From: JACVRN01 sp035276685
GTDB taxonomy: Bacteria > Acidobacteriota > Blastocatellia > Pyrinomonadales > Pyrinomonadaceae
NCBI GenBank assembly: GCA_035276685.1
Contig: DATELK010000095.1
Coordinates: 1-64,000, forward strand
DNA: 64,000 nucleotides
Direction of reading: 5' to 3'
Below are positions 7,709 through 16,187 of this stretch, in pieces. Within the stretch, counting starts at the first letter, position 1. Each line of letters starts with the position of its first letter. Made by a program: the position numbers and the translations under genes. The notes under the pieces are model-generated. The model worked only from the letters and a program-made list of their open reading frames with translations, did not search any database and was not told the DNA's origin.

Positions 7709-10624
7709 TTATTTCCAGAGCCGTCTCAGCAAAGATAAGCAGCCTCCGGGGCCGTGAGGCTGCTGGGCCACGGGGACTTTTATCCCGCCCACGTATATGC
7801 CGAGCCTCGAAACCGTCTCGCCCGGCTGAAGGCTGACGCGCGCCGTGTAGCTTCCGTCCATGTTGTCCTGAATGCGAGCGTCTACGATGCGGCCGTTGCT
7901 TCGCACGCTCAGTTTTGATGACGCGAGCGGCCCCATCCTGTCGCCGTTGGCCGCAATCGGAATGAAAGTTAACAGGTAAGCCTTCACGCCCTGCCCGCGC
8001 GGGTCAACGGTTAAATCAGGCATCACTGTGACAAGAGTCTTCCAGGGGTCTGCGGCGAACGAGACGTACTTGCTTACGGTGTAGGTGCGACGAAAAGAAG
8101 CGCCCGTCTTTGACTTGCCTTCGGCCACGAACTCAAAAGTGTACGTCCCTTCTTTTTCAGGAGTGAAGTCTACCTGAAAAATTCCCGTCGACTTGCCCGA
8201 ACCCTCAGGGGCCCTGAGCAGCTTAAGCGTTGCTTTTTCAGTCGCGGTCGGCAGCCTCTTGTCCGTGCGGCTGCGCCTGTAGTGATGCAGTAGGTCGCTG
8301 CGTTGAAGGATGCGTCCCTGCGGAAGCTGCGCGCTGATGCGGGCAGGGAGATTAGGCAGGGCCGACAGGTATTTGACCAGCAGCATTCCGACGCCGGTTT
8401 TAGGAGTCGTGATTTTAACCCTGACCTCTGCCGTCTCCAACGGCGCGTCGTCTTCCAGAAGCCGTGCGTTCAGGCGAATGGTGCGCCCCATGTGTGACGG
8501 CCCACGGTCTAGCCAGAACTGCGCCACCAGCACAGGGTCGAGCGCGACGAACTTGCAGACCTCGGGCGCTGGCCCTCCGTTCTGCTGCCGTATGTTCGTC
8601 AACACCCAATCGCCGCTCGCGGGCTTTGGAATGGTGTAGCTGGAAAAAGTCTCTCCGGCTTCGGCGCGGAACGTTACGTCCGCCGGGTGTGAGTCGGGCG
8701 TGAGCAGTGTGCCGCCCGGCGCTTTAAGGTCGAAGTGCAGTTTGAGCGAAGGGTCTTCCCAGCCGATGAGCACCAGCATCTTGTCTTCGCCCGCGTTGAC
8801 TGGAAAGGTCGTCAGGCCCGACGCGCGTGTGTTGACGACCACCTGCACGCCTAGCGGCAGGGACAGACTGTTGAGGAAGAAACGCTTCAAGTCAAGATTG
8901 TCCGTAGTCTTGGTCAGCACGTAATCGCCCATCGTGGCGTTAGAGATTTCGCTTATCATCTCGGGGTCGATGCTGTCGTCCCCGAAGCCTATGCTGTAGA
9001 CGTTTATCTTCCCTTTGAATGTCTCGTAGACGGAGGCAGGCTCCGGGCCCGCGTTCGATTTACCGTCCGAGAGAAGAAAGATGTATTTCCTGCGCTCAGA
9101 GCCGTCGCCCGGCACCGGCCCGGCCGCGTCAAGCAAGCTCTGTGAAGCGGAAAGCCCTGAGCCGATGGGAGTGCGATAAGCGGACTTAGGCTCGGTCTTA
9201 ATAAGCGAGGCGACTTTCGTGTCCTGAGGATTCAGAGCCTCGACCTTCTTCCAGACCTGTGTGTCGCCGGTCTGCGTCTCGGCAAAGGTCAAAAGCCCAA
9301 GCCGCAGGACATCCTCACTGCAATGTGTGTGCGTGAAGGCGGAAGAGAAGACATCCACGGCCGCCTTCGCGGAAGTCCACTTGTTCTCTTCGAGCATGCT
9401 GCCCGATTGGTCTACGAGAAGGGCTGCGTCCAGAGGCTCCGGCTCGATTCCCATCACCGGAAGGTAATCGAAAAAGGGCGCTGGCAGCGGGTCGTTTATA
9501 ACCTGATTGGGTGAGACGGTAGTGCGCGGCTTGCCATTTCCCGTAGGCCACCTGTTGAAGCGTGCGAAGCATGTGCCGCCCTTACCGGCCAGTTGTACGT
9601 CGAAGCCAGTCTTTTCACCATTTCCCTCGAAGAGGTTTTCTCCCGGGCTTCCCTGAAAGCCGCCGCCGAAGTCAGGCTGCTGCTCCTCAGTAGCCGAGAA
9701 GCTGTAGTCAACGGCGTAGTTGTAGTTGTTAGTGATTGCGTTGTTCCATACGCGCGCGGTCGAACTGTTATTGAATTTGAATGCCTTGGAAAAGCCTGTA
9801 ATCAGATTGTTATTGACATCGGCGCTAGAGTCATCCCACATGAAAATCGCGGACTGATTCTCGCCCGCCTCGCTGCTTAAGGGCTGGCCTATTATGTTGT
9901 TGTGCGAGACGACGGCTCTGGATTTATTGAACATCCGTATGCAGTTGCCATAGAAGACAGTCGCGCCTCTCAGAGTGCAGTGCGTGACCTCCGCGAAAGA
10001 GTCGTGAAAGAGGTCTATGGAGTGATCCATTTTCCCGCCGATGTCAGAGTTAGCGAAGACGGCTTTGGTGTCGTAGGCAGCGGTGATGCCTAAATCCGAG
10101 CCTAAATTAAGCTCGGTCGCTATCTTTGAATTGCTGATAAGTAACTCGCCATTCAGCACAAAGATGAAGACGTGTCTGAACTCAAGGATGCGGCAGGACT
10201 CTATCTCCAGCCGAGCGCCTGAGTCGGAGGTGACTATCCCTGTGCCGTGCTGATTAAAGCCCTCTATCAGGGCCGACACCTTAAGATTTTCAAAGCGCAC
10301 CTTGATAGGCCCGGCCACGAGTATCAGTGGAGTCTGGGTCAATGTTTCCGGGGCGTTGTATTTAGGCGGAGGAAGGCTGTAGCTGGTCTCGTTAGGATTA
10401 TAAGGTAAATCTACGGGACACTTGATGACGGAGAGCTTGCCCTGGCCGCGCAGTGTGACGTTCTTCTTTATCCTGAGAGCTTCGGGGAACTCGCCAAAGC
10501 CAAGGTTAATAACGGAGTCGGGCTCGGCCGTGTCCAGCGCGTGCTTGAGTGTCTTCCATGCGGTCTGTGCGGTTTTACCGCCGGCAGAGTCGTTGCCGGA
10601 AGTCTCCACGAAATATTCGCTCAT
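7709..10624 (-). CDS. Large protein with parallel beta-helix, VWA and Ig-like domains
   Basis: About 971 residues. The start is ATG 10624 because AAGGAG lies 5 nt before it; a GTG 6 nt further upstream would overlap that site. The N-terminal ~390 residues form a DUF1565/pectate-lyase-type right-handed beta-helix with many Asn-rich rungs (YFVETSGNDSAGG opening). A von Willebrand A domain follows with a complete MIDAS: DQSGS near 405-409, the Thr in AYRTPIGSGL, and the Asp in LLSDGKSNAG. The C-terminal ~350 residues look like two or more beta-sandwich domains. There is no obvious signal peptide, odd for such a domain set. It is last in a run of minus-strand genes below complex I. Confidence 0.8.
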   Translation of the reverse strand: MSEYFVETSGNDSAGGKTAQTAWKTLKHALDTAEPDSVINLGFGEFPEALRIKKNVTLRGQGKLSVIKCPVDLPYNPNETSYSLPPPKYNAPETLTQTPLILVAGPIKVRFENLKVSALIEGFNQHGTGIVTSDSGARLEIESCRILEFRHVFIFVLNGELLISNSKIATELNLGSDLGITAAYDTKAVFANSDIGGKMDHSIDLFHDSFAEVTHCTLRGATVFYGNCIRMFNKSRAVVSHNNIIGQPLSSEAGENQSAIFMWDDSSADVNNNLITGFSKAFKFNNSSTARVWNNAITNNYNYAVDYSFSATEEQQPDFGGGFQGSPGENLFEGNGEKTGFDVQLAGKGGTCFARFNRWPTGNGKPRTTVSPNQVINDPLPAPFFDYLPVMGIEPEPLDAALLVDQSGSMLEENKWTSAKAAVDVFSSAFTHTHCSEDVLRLGLLTFAETQTGDTQVWKKVEALNPQDTKVASLIKTEPKSAYRTPIGSGLSASQSLLDAAGPVPGDGSERRKYIFLLSDGKSNAGPEPASVYETFKGKINVYSIGFGDDSIDPEMISEISNATMGDYVLTKTTDNLDLKRFFLNSLSLPLGVQVVVNTRASGLTTFPVNAGEDKMLVLIGWEDPSLKLHFDLKAPGGTLLTPDSHPADVTFRAEAGETFSSYTIPKPASGDWVLTNIRQQNGGPAPEVCKFVALDPVLVAQFWLDRGPSHMGRTIRLNARLLEDDAPLETAEVRVKITTPKTGVGMLLVKYLSALPNLPARISAQLPQGRILQRSDLLHHYRRSRTDKRLPTATEKATLKLLRAPEGSGKSTGIFQVDFTPEKEGTYTFEFVAEGKSKTGASFRRTYTVSKYVSFAADPWKTLVTVMPDLTVDPRGQGVKAYLLTFIPIAANGDRMGPLASSKLSVRSNGRIVDARIQDNMDGSYTARVSLQPGETVSRLGIYVGGIKVPVAQQPHGPGGCLSLLRRLWK

Positions 10625-10765
10625 AATCACTCCTTCGGTCGGGAGGGCAGGGTTTGGCCGACAGCTTTACAGTGACAGGTAAGGCGCGAATCCTTCGAAA
10701 GAACTATCGAAGCGACCCAGAAGGTAGCATGAAAGGAGGCTTTAAATAAAGATTTATGGCTGGCT

Positions 10766-11710
10766 TCAGCCCGTGGACATTTGGCCCGCGTGCTTGAGCG
10801 ATTCTTTCAGGAAGTTCTCGAAGATGATGCGGCCGTCGCGCGACTCGTTCGGGTGCTCCCATCGCGTGGGGTTCTTGTGCCAGTCCTCGAAGGACTTCTC
10901 AAGGTGGAACTGGACGGTGTAGATGAGCTGTCCCTCGGCGCGCTTGACCATCATCTGTATGCGGCAGAGGTAGGCCGTGGCCAGAAGCTTGAAGCCTTCG
11001 GGCACTCGGTCAATCTGTAGCCCGTGGTTCTGCCAGACGCGCAATATGCGGGCCTCTTTCGTGTAGTCCTGCCAGACGCCGTTCTGCGGGTCGTAGATGC
11101 CGTGGAAGATTGGGTCGTCAGGCTCCGTGATGCGTATGAAGCGGTACTGATATTCGTTCTGGCGGTCTGCGCGCCGCTCGTGCTGCTCGTGGTTGTCCAG
11201 AGTGAGGACGCGAGCGCCGAACGAGAGGCCGACGAGCTGGTGCCCGCCGCAGATGCCCAGCACGGGCGTCTTCGTCCCGCGTATAAACTGGCCGAAGCTT
11301 TCCAGTATCTCAGGATTGTAGTAGTCGAAATCGCGCAGGGTTCCTCCGAGCACTATGGCGTCGGGCTCGAATCTCTCTGCTGCCTCCGCGATTTCAGAGA
11401 CGTGCGCGACCTCTGTCGTGGGCCGCTTGACCAGCCTCTCGACGTTGCTGAGGATGTTCTCAAGGGCTAGGCTGGCAATCTCGCGCTCGCGCCTTATCTG
11501 CGAAGTGGCGAGGCGTCCCCACTCTTTCATGGCCACGGGCGAAGCGTCGCGCTCGTTCCTGAGCAGGTTGTCCACGACGAGCACGCGCGCCTCTTCTATG
11601 CGCTTTTCGATTGGCTCGTAGCGGCAGTAGGCGCGTTGGTTGAAGGGAAACGGAAGCGGCTGCGGTTGGTCCAGCGGAGTCTCTTCGACTAATTTAATCT
11701 CTTGTGACAT
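10766..11710 (-). CDS. Class I glutamine amidotransferase-like protein
   Basis: 314 residues with a type 1 GATase domain in the C-terminal two thirds. The nucleophile elbow is GICGGHQL (Cys near residue 155), and the His/Glu pair appears as QFHLE close to residue 270 instead of the usual QFHPE. About 90 N-terminal residues precede the domain and match no family I know. There is no fused synthase, so the ammonia acceptor would be another protein, or the enzyme could be a peptidase-like hydrolase. GATase genes recur in amidoligase neighbourhoods, and the ATP-grasp and YbdK genes lie 4-7 kb away, but on the opposite strand. Confidence 0.82.
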   Translation of the reverse strand: MSQEIKLVEETPLDQPQPLPFPFNQRAYCRYEPIEKRIEEARVLVVDNLLRNERDASPVAMKEWGRLATSQIRREREIASLALENILSNVERLVKRPTTEVAHVSEIAEAAERFEPDAIVLGGTLRDFDYYNPEILESFGQFIRGTKTPVLGICGGHQLVGLSFGARVLTLDNHEQHERRADRQNEYQYRFIRITEPDDPIFHGIYDPQNGVWQDYTKEARILRVWQNHGLQIDRVPEGFKLLATAYLCRIQMMVKRAEGQLIYTVQFHLEKSFEDWHKNPTRWEHPNESRDGRIIFENFLKESLKHAGQMSTG

Positions 11711-11756
11711 TCCTACTTGTATGTGTGCGAGCGGTTGCTGAAAAGCGTCCAGGGTG

Positions 11757-12314
11757 TCAGCCGCGCCGCTGTTTCGTGTTCTGGTTGAATTTAGGGATTG
11801 CAGAGCCTGCGCCCGCCTCCGTTATCTCTCGCCGCGCCTCCGTGACAAGGAGCGACCTGACTCTTGCGCGAAACTGCTCAGTCCTCTCTGCGGCCAGATG
11901 CTCTACGAGTAGCAGCATGCGGTGCCATGCCGATTCAAGCTCGTCGGCGAGCCTGGAAATCTGCGTGATGTCGTAAGGGACTGCGACCTCGGCGCAGCCC
12001 ACGCGCGCAAAGACCGACAGGTATCTGGCCGTGGCTAAATCAGGACAAAGTATGCGGCGCTTCCCGGCCTTAAGCTCTACGCCGAGGAGCGTGTGCTGAA
12101 CCTCTACCTGATTGACTTTGGCCGGGACGTTCAACTGGTGCGAGCGCGTGCGCAGAGAGAGAATGCGCTCCCTGTAAAGATGCCCGAGCCAGACCTCTCC
12201 CAGCTCATTTATAATTTCGGAGACGACGCTCGTAGCCGCAGCCAAAGGCCGCTTGCCGCCTTCAGGCTGGAAAACAACTTTTGCGCCAGTCCCGCTCACC
12301 ACTGCGATATTCAT
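11757..12314 (-). CDS. Uncharacterised conserved-looking protein
   Basis: 185 residues, no family recognised. No signal peptide or membrane span. The middle third carries short beta-like stretches (NQVEVQHTLLGVELKAGKRRILCPD). The C-terminal third is a long helix (LADELESAWHRMLLLVEHLAAERTEQFRARV) that could form a coiled coil. It lies between the last complex I gene and the glutamine amidotransferase, all on the minus strand with short gaps, so it may be co-transcribed with either. No function is proposed. Confidence 0.65.
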   Translation of the reverse strand: MNIAVVSGTGAKVVFQPEGGKRPLAAATSVVSEIINELGEVWLGHLYRERILSLRTRSHQLNVPAKVNQVEVQHTLLGVELKAGKRRILCPDLATARYLSVFARVGCAEVAVPYDITQISRLADELESAWHRMLLLVEHLAAERTEQFRARVRSLLVTEARREITEAGAGSAIPKFNQNTKQRRG

Positions 12315-12386
12315 AAAGATTGCCGGGCCCGGGGAATCAGGAATAAATCAGGCCCGGCTAAATAATGCAGTAATGTTGGCCGCAGG

Positions 12387-14009
12387 TCAACGAGTGATTT
12401 GGGTTACTGCGCCACCGGCGGGCTTGCGCCTGAACGCGTCCAGCACTCTGCCGGGGAAAAGCCCAAGGTAAAAGACGCCCAGTATGGTTATGACCAGCAC
12501 CAGCGCGATTGACGCGGGGATGCGCGGCACGGCCCACGGCGCGGTGCGCTCGCGGAAGAACATCACTATGATGAGCCGCAGGTAGTAGTAGGCGGAGACG
12601 GCCGTGTTGAGAACGCCTATCACCACCATGATGGTGTAGAGCGAGCTTGTAGCGGGCGTCGTGCTGCCCACGTTGAGCGCGGAAGCGAAGACCGCCACCT
12701 TGCCTATGAAACCGGCCGTGAGCGGCATCCCCAGCAGGCTCAGCAGAAAAATCGAGAGCGTGAAGGAGAGCGCGGGCGCTCTGAAGCCTATACCGTTGTA
12801 GTCTTCCACCTCTGTCCGGCGGTCGTTCTGTCGCGCGATGATGGTCACGACCGCGAACGCGCCCAGATTCATCACCGCATAAGTCAGCATGTAGAAGGCG
12901 ACGGCGGCGAGCGCCTCAGACCTTTGCGCGGGGTCTGTCGCAGCGCCCGCCGCGACGAAGCCTACGAGCGCGTAGCCTGCGTGCGCGATTGAGGAATAAG
13001 CCAGCATGCGCTTGACGTTGTTCTGCACGATGGCCGCCACGTTGCCCACAGACATCGTGATGATGGCTAGTATCGCCAGCGCATAGAGCCACGCGTCGTG
13101 CACGTTCGTACTCGCGGCGGTTCCGCTCGTCACCGCGCCCACGAAGGGAAAGCCGAAGATGAAGACACGCAGGAAAGAGGCGAAGCCCGCTGCCTTGGGC
13201 CCTGCGGCCATGAAGGCCGTCACGGGCGTGGGCGCTCCTTCGTACACGTCAGGCGTCCAGACGTGGAAGGGGGCCGTCGCAATCTTGAAGCCGAAGCCTA
13301 CGAGCATGAAGCCCGCGCCCGCAAACAGCAGCGCCGGGTACATTATGTCGCCCGCCGCTACACGCGCGCCTATCTCGGCTATGTTGGTCGTGCCTGCCAT
13401 GACGCCCGAGCCTCTGACGGAAGCGGTCGCGCCGTAAACGAGCGCGATTCCGTAGAGCAGGAAGGCGGAAGAGAAGGAACCGAGGATGAAGTACTTCAGA
13501 GAAGATTCGTTCGAGCGCAGGTCTGTGCGACGGAAGCCGCACATGACGTAAGTCGCTATGGACAGAATCTCAAGGCCGAGGAAGATAATGACCAAATCTC
13601 CGCCCGACGCCATCAGCATCATGCCCGTGGTCGCAAACATCAGGAGCGCATGAAACTCTCCGGCAGGGAGATTCTCGCCCTCCACCCAGACCACAGACAG
13701 AAGTATTGTGAGCGCCGAGACGAGAATGACTACGAGCGTGAAGCTCAAACGAATCTCGTCCAGCACAATCATGCCGTTGAAGGTGCCTAGCCCTGTGGAG
13801 CCGCGCATCCAGAGCCAGATGCAGGCGGCAGCGCCCGCCGCAAGGCCCGCGAGCGAGAGCCCGCCCGTCGTCCACTTTTGCGACGGGCGAAGAAAGGCGT
13901 CGAGCAGCATGACTAAGACCGCCACGCCCGCCACAATCATCTCCGGCAGGATGAGTCCGAAATTTATGTCGGGCGTCAGGCCCGCTTGAAGTGCTGCGAA
14001 GAAGTTCAT
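12387..14009 (-). CDS. nuoN: NADH-quinone oxidoreductase subunit N
   Basis: 540 residues, an antiporter-like membrane subunit of complex I that drives proton pumping in the inner membrane (about 14 membrane helices in the family). Visible hallmarks are the buried Glu in FLGLEILSIATYVM, the broken-helix segment HVWTPDVYEGAPTPV with a following Lys (GPKAAGF), and NVKRMLAYSSIAHAGY. Its start lies 3 nt below the stop of the TlpA-like gene, so the two are translationally linked. It is the last recognisable complex I gene of the operon. Confidence 0.96.
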   Translation of the reverse strand: MNFFAALQAGLTPDINFGLILPEMIVAGVAVLVMLLDAFLRPSQKWTTGGLSLAGLAAGAAACIWLWMRGSTGLGTFNGMIVLDEIRLSFTLVVILVSALTILLSVVWVEGENLPAGEFHALLMFATTGMMLMASGGDLVIIFLGLEILSIATYVMCGFRRTDLRSNESSLKYFILGSFSSAFLLYGIALVYGATASVRGSGVMAGTTNIAEIGARVAAGDIMYPALLFAGAGFMLVGFGFKIATAPFHVWTPDVYEGAPTPVTAFMAAGPKAAGFASFLRVFIFGFPFVGAVTSGTAASTNVHDAWLYALAILAIITMSVGNVAAIVQNNVKRMLAYSSIAHAGYALVGFVAAGAATDPAQRSEALAAVAFYMLTYAVMNLGAFAVVTIIARQNDRRTEVEDYNGIGFRAPALSFTLSIFLLSLLGMPLTAGFIGKVAVFASALNVGSTTPATSSLYTIMVVIGVLNTAVSAYYYLRLIIVMFFRERTAPWAVPRIPASIALVLVITILGVFYLGLFPGRVLDAFRRKPAGGAVTQITR

Positions 14010-14012
14010 CTC

Positions 14013-14591
14013 TTAATTTGACGGGCGCGCCGCCTTGAGAGCAGCCGCACCCGTATTCGATTTATCTGCCAGCAGTCGCTCCAACTCCGTCCTCACCATG
14101 CGCCTGTAGTTCTCGGGCGTGGACATCCCCGCGTGAGTCGGCGGAGCAAACCGCCCCTGTTTGTCGAAGAAGACGACAAGCGGGATGCGCTGGCGCTCGG
14201 AGAACTGCGCGTAAGTCCAGCGCGTCGCGTCGCGCAGGATTGGGAAGGTGAACTTAACGGACTTGGCAAAGCTCTGAAGGCGTTTGTCCGAAGCCTCCTC
14301 ACTCGGCTCTATGCTCACCCAGAAGAATTTCACGGGCCTGTCGCCGTACTCTTTCTTTAGCTCTTCCAGCACGCGAAGCTCTTCTTTACATGGCTGGCAC
14401 CACGTCGCCCCGAAGGAGACGACCAGCACCTGCCCGCGCATCTGTGTCAGGTCGTAATTCTTCCCGTCCGTGCCGGGCAGGCTGATTGTGTAATCCTTCG
14501 GCTCGTTCTCCTGCGCGCGAAGGGCGGCAGACCCGTAGTGGGACGCGAAGAGCAGCATGGTGATGATTAAATGAAGGTACAGCTTCTTCAT
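14013..14591 (-). CDS. TlpA/ResA-like thioredoxin-fold protein inside the nuo operon
   Basis: 192 residues. The N-terminus is hydrophobic and looks like a signal peptide or anchor (LHLIITMLLFASHYGSAALRA), so the protein should act in the periplasm. The thioredoxin domain carries the redox motif WCQPC (Cys65 and Cys68) and the cis-Pro loop RIPLVVFFDKQG. TlpA/ResA proteins reduce or isomerise disulfides, often for cytochrome c or cytochrome oxidase maturation. The gene lies between nuoM (15-nt gap) and nuoN (3-nt gap), which is unusual for complex I operons and implies co-expression with the respiratory chain. Confidence 0.88.
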   Translation of the reverse strand: MKKLYLHLIITMLLFASHYGSAALRAQENEPKDYTISLPGTDGKNYDLTQMRGQVLVVSFGATWCQPCKEELRVLEELKKEYGDRPVKFFWVSIEPSEEASDKRLQSFAKSVKFTFPILRDATRWTYAQFSERQRIPLVVFFDKQGRFAPPTHAGMSTPENYRRMVRTELERLLADKSNTGAAALKAARPSN

Positions 14592-14606
14592 AAGCTTTTA
14601 AGACTT

Positions 14607-16187
14607 CTACTTCTGCTTGTTCTCCTGAACTTCAACGCTGAAGGAGCCAGCGGCTGAAGTGGATTTTGTGACGCGCTGCTGCACGGCCACCACGCTCTCG
14701 CGCGAGCGCGAGAGGAACGGGCGCGGGTAAACTCCCATCACCAGCATCAGTATCAGCAGCGGCACCATCAGCCCTATTTCTCTTGCGTTCAGGTCTGACA
14801 GCTTAGCGTTCTCGGGATTCCTGATGCGGCCGAAGACTACTCGCTGCAACATCCAGAGCATGTAGACCGCGGCCCAGATAACGCCCGTAGCCGCGAGCAT
14901 CGTAGCTACCCAGTTATAACTAATCGCCGTCGTCAGCCACGTCCCCAGCAGTATCAAAAACTCTCCGACGAAGCCGTTCAGAAACGGCAGTCCTATGGAC
15001 GATAGCGACGCCATGACGAAAAAGGTGGAGAACCACGGCATGGAGGTCGCGAGCCCGCCGAACTCTGAAATCTGTCGCGTGTGCCTGCGGTCGTAAATCA
15101 TGCCTACCAGCAGGAAGAGCGCGCCCGTCGAGACGCCGTGATTGAGCATCTGGTAGAGCGCTCCCTGCATGCCCTGCTCCGTGAAAGAGAAGATGCCGAG
15201 CACCACGAATCCCATGTGGCTCACCGACGAGTAGGCAACGAGCCTCTTCACGTCCGGCTGCACCATGGCCACGAGCGCGCCGTAGATGATGCCTATGATT
15301 GCTAGCACAATAAATCCCGGCGCGAAGTACTTGGCCATCGACGGAAAGAGCGCAAGGTTAAAGCGCATCAGCCCGTACGTTCCCATCTTGAGCAGCACGC
15401 CCGCCAGTATGACTGAGCCAGCCGTGGGCGCTTCCGTGTGCGCGTCGGGCAGCCACGTGTGCAGCGGCCAGAGCGGGACTTTTATACAGAAGGCGAAGGC
15501 GAAGGCCAGAAAAATCCACATCGCGGCCGTCTCGCTAATCAGCATGCGACCGCTCCTGAGCGCGTCCATCAGCGTCAGGTAATCGAAGGTGCCCGCGCCC
15601 GTCTGCTGCTGGTGTATGTAGTAGAGCGCTATGATTGCGACCAGCATCAGGAGGCTTCCGACGGCCGTGTAGATGAAGAACTTGGTCGCGGCATAAATTC
15701 TACGCTCGCCGCCCCAGATGCCAATCATGAAGAACATGGGCACGAGCGACGCCTCGAAGAAGAGGTAGAAGATGAGCAGGTCAAGGGAGACGAAGACGCC
15801 TATCATCGCGCTCTCTAAAATCAGCATGAAGACGTAGAAGGAGAGCGCGCGTTTCTTTATGCTGTCCCAGCTTGAGAGAATCGAAATCGGCACCAGCAGC
15901 GTCGTCAGTATCACGAGCCAGAGGCTCATGCCGTCCACGCCTATGTGATAATAGGAGCCTATAGCGCCTATCCAGAGCGTCTTCTGCTCGAAGCGGAAGG
16001 CGGCGTCCGAGTTCTCGCCCACTCTAGTCAGAAGCAGGAGCGAGAGCGCGAACGTCACAGTGGAGAAGAGAAGCGCAATCCAGCGGTAGTCATTCTCTCG
16101 CTTCCAGAACATGCCGTGGCCTATGAGGGCTAAGGCCCCCACGGTCGGCAGCAGAATCAGGATTGTGAGCAAGTTATCTTGCAGCAT
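14607..16187 (-). CDS. nuoM: NADH-quinone oxidoreductase subunit M
   Basis: 526 residues, an antiporter-like proton-pumping subunit. Diagnostic features are the membrane Glu in LLIFYLFFEASLVPMFF, the discontinuous helix HTWLPDAHTEAPTAGS followed by a Lys (VLLKMGTYG), and DVKRLVAYSSVSHMGF. It overlaps the end of nuoL by 14 nt, so the two are translationally coupled. The C-terminal tail is polar and slightly longer than usual. Length and motif set are normal for the family. Confidence 0.97.
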   Translation of the reverse strand: MLQDNLLTILILLPTVGALALIGHGMFWKRENDYRWIALLFSTVTFALSLLLLTRVGENSDAAFRFEQKTLWIGAIGSYYHIGVDGMSLWLVILTTLLVPISILSSWDSIKKRALSFYVFMLILESAMIGVFVSLDLLIFYLFFEASLVPMFFMIGIWGGERRIYAATKFFIYTAVGSLLMLVAIIALYYIHQQQTGAGTFDYLTLMDALRSGRMLISETAAMWIFLAFAFAFCIKVPLWPLHTWLPDAHTEAPTAGSVILAGVLLKMGTYGLMRFNLALFPSMAKYFAPGFIVLAIIGIIYGALVAMVQPDVKRLVAYSSVSHMGFVVLGIFSFTEQGMQGALYQMLNHGVSTGALFLLVGMIYDRRHTRQISEFGGLATSMPWFSTFFVMASLSSIGLPFLNGFVGEFLILLGTWLTTAISYNWVATMLAATGVIWAAVYMLWMLQRVVFGRIRNPENAKLSDLNAREIGLMVPLLILMLVMGVYPRPFLSRSRESVVAVQQRVTKSTSAAGSFSVEVQENKQK

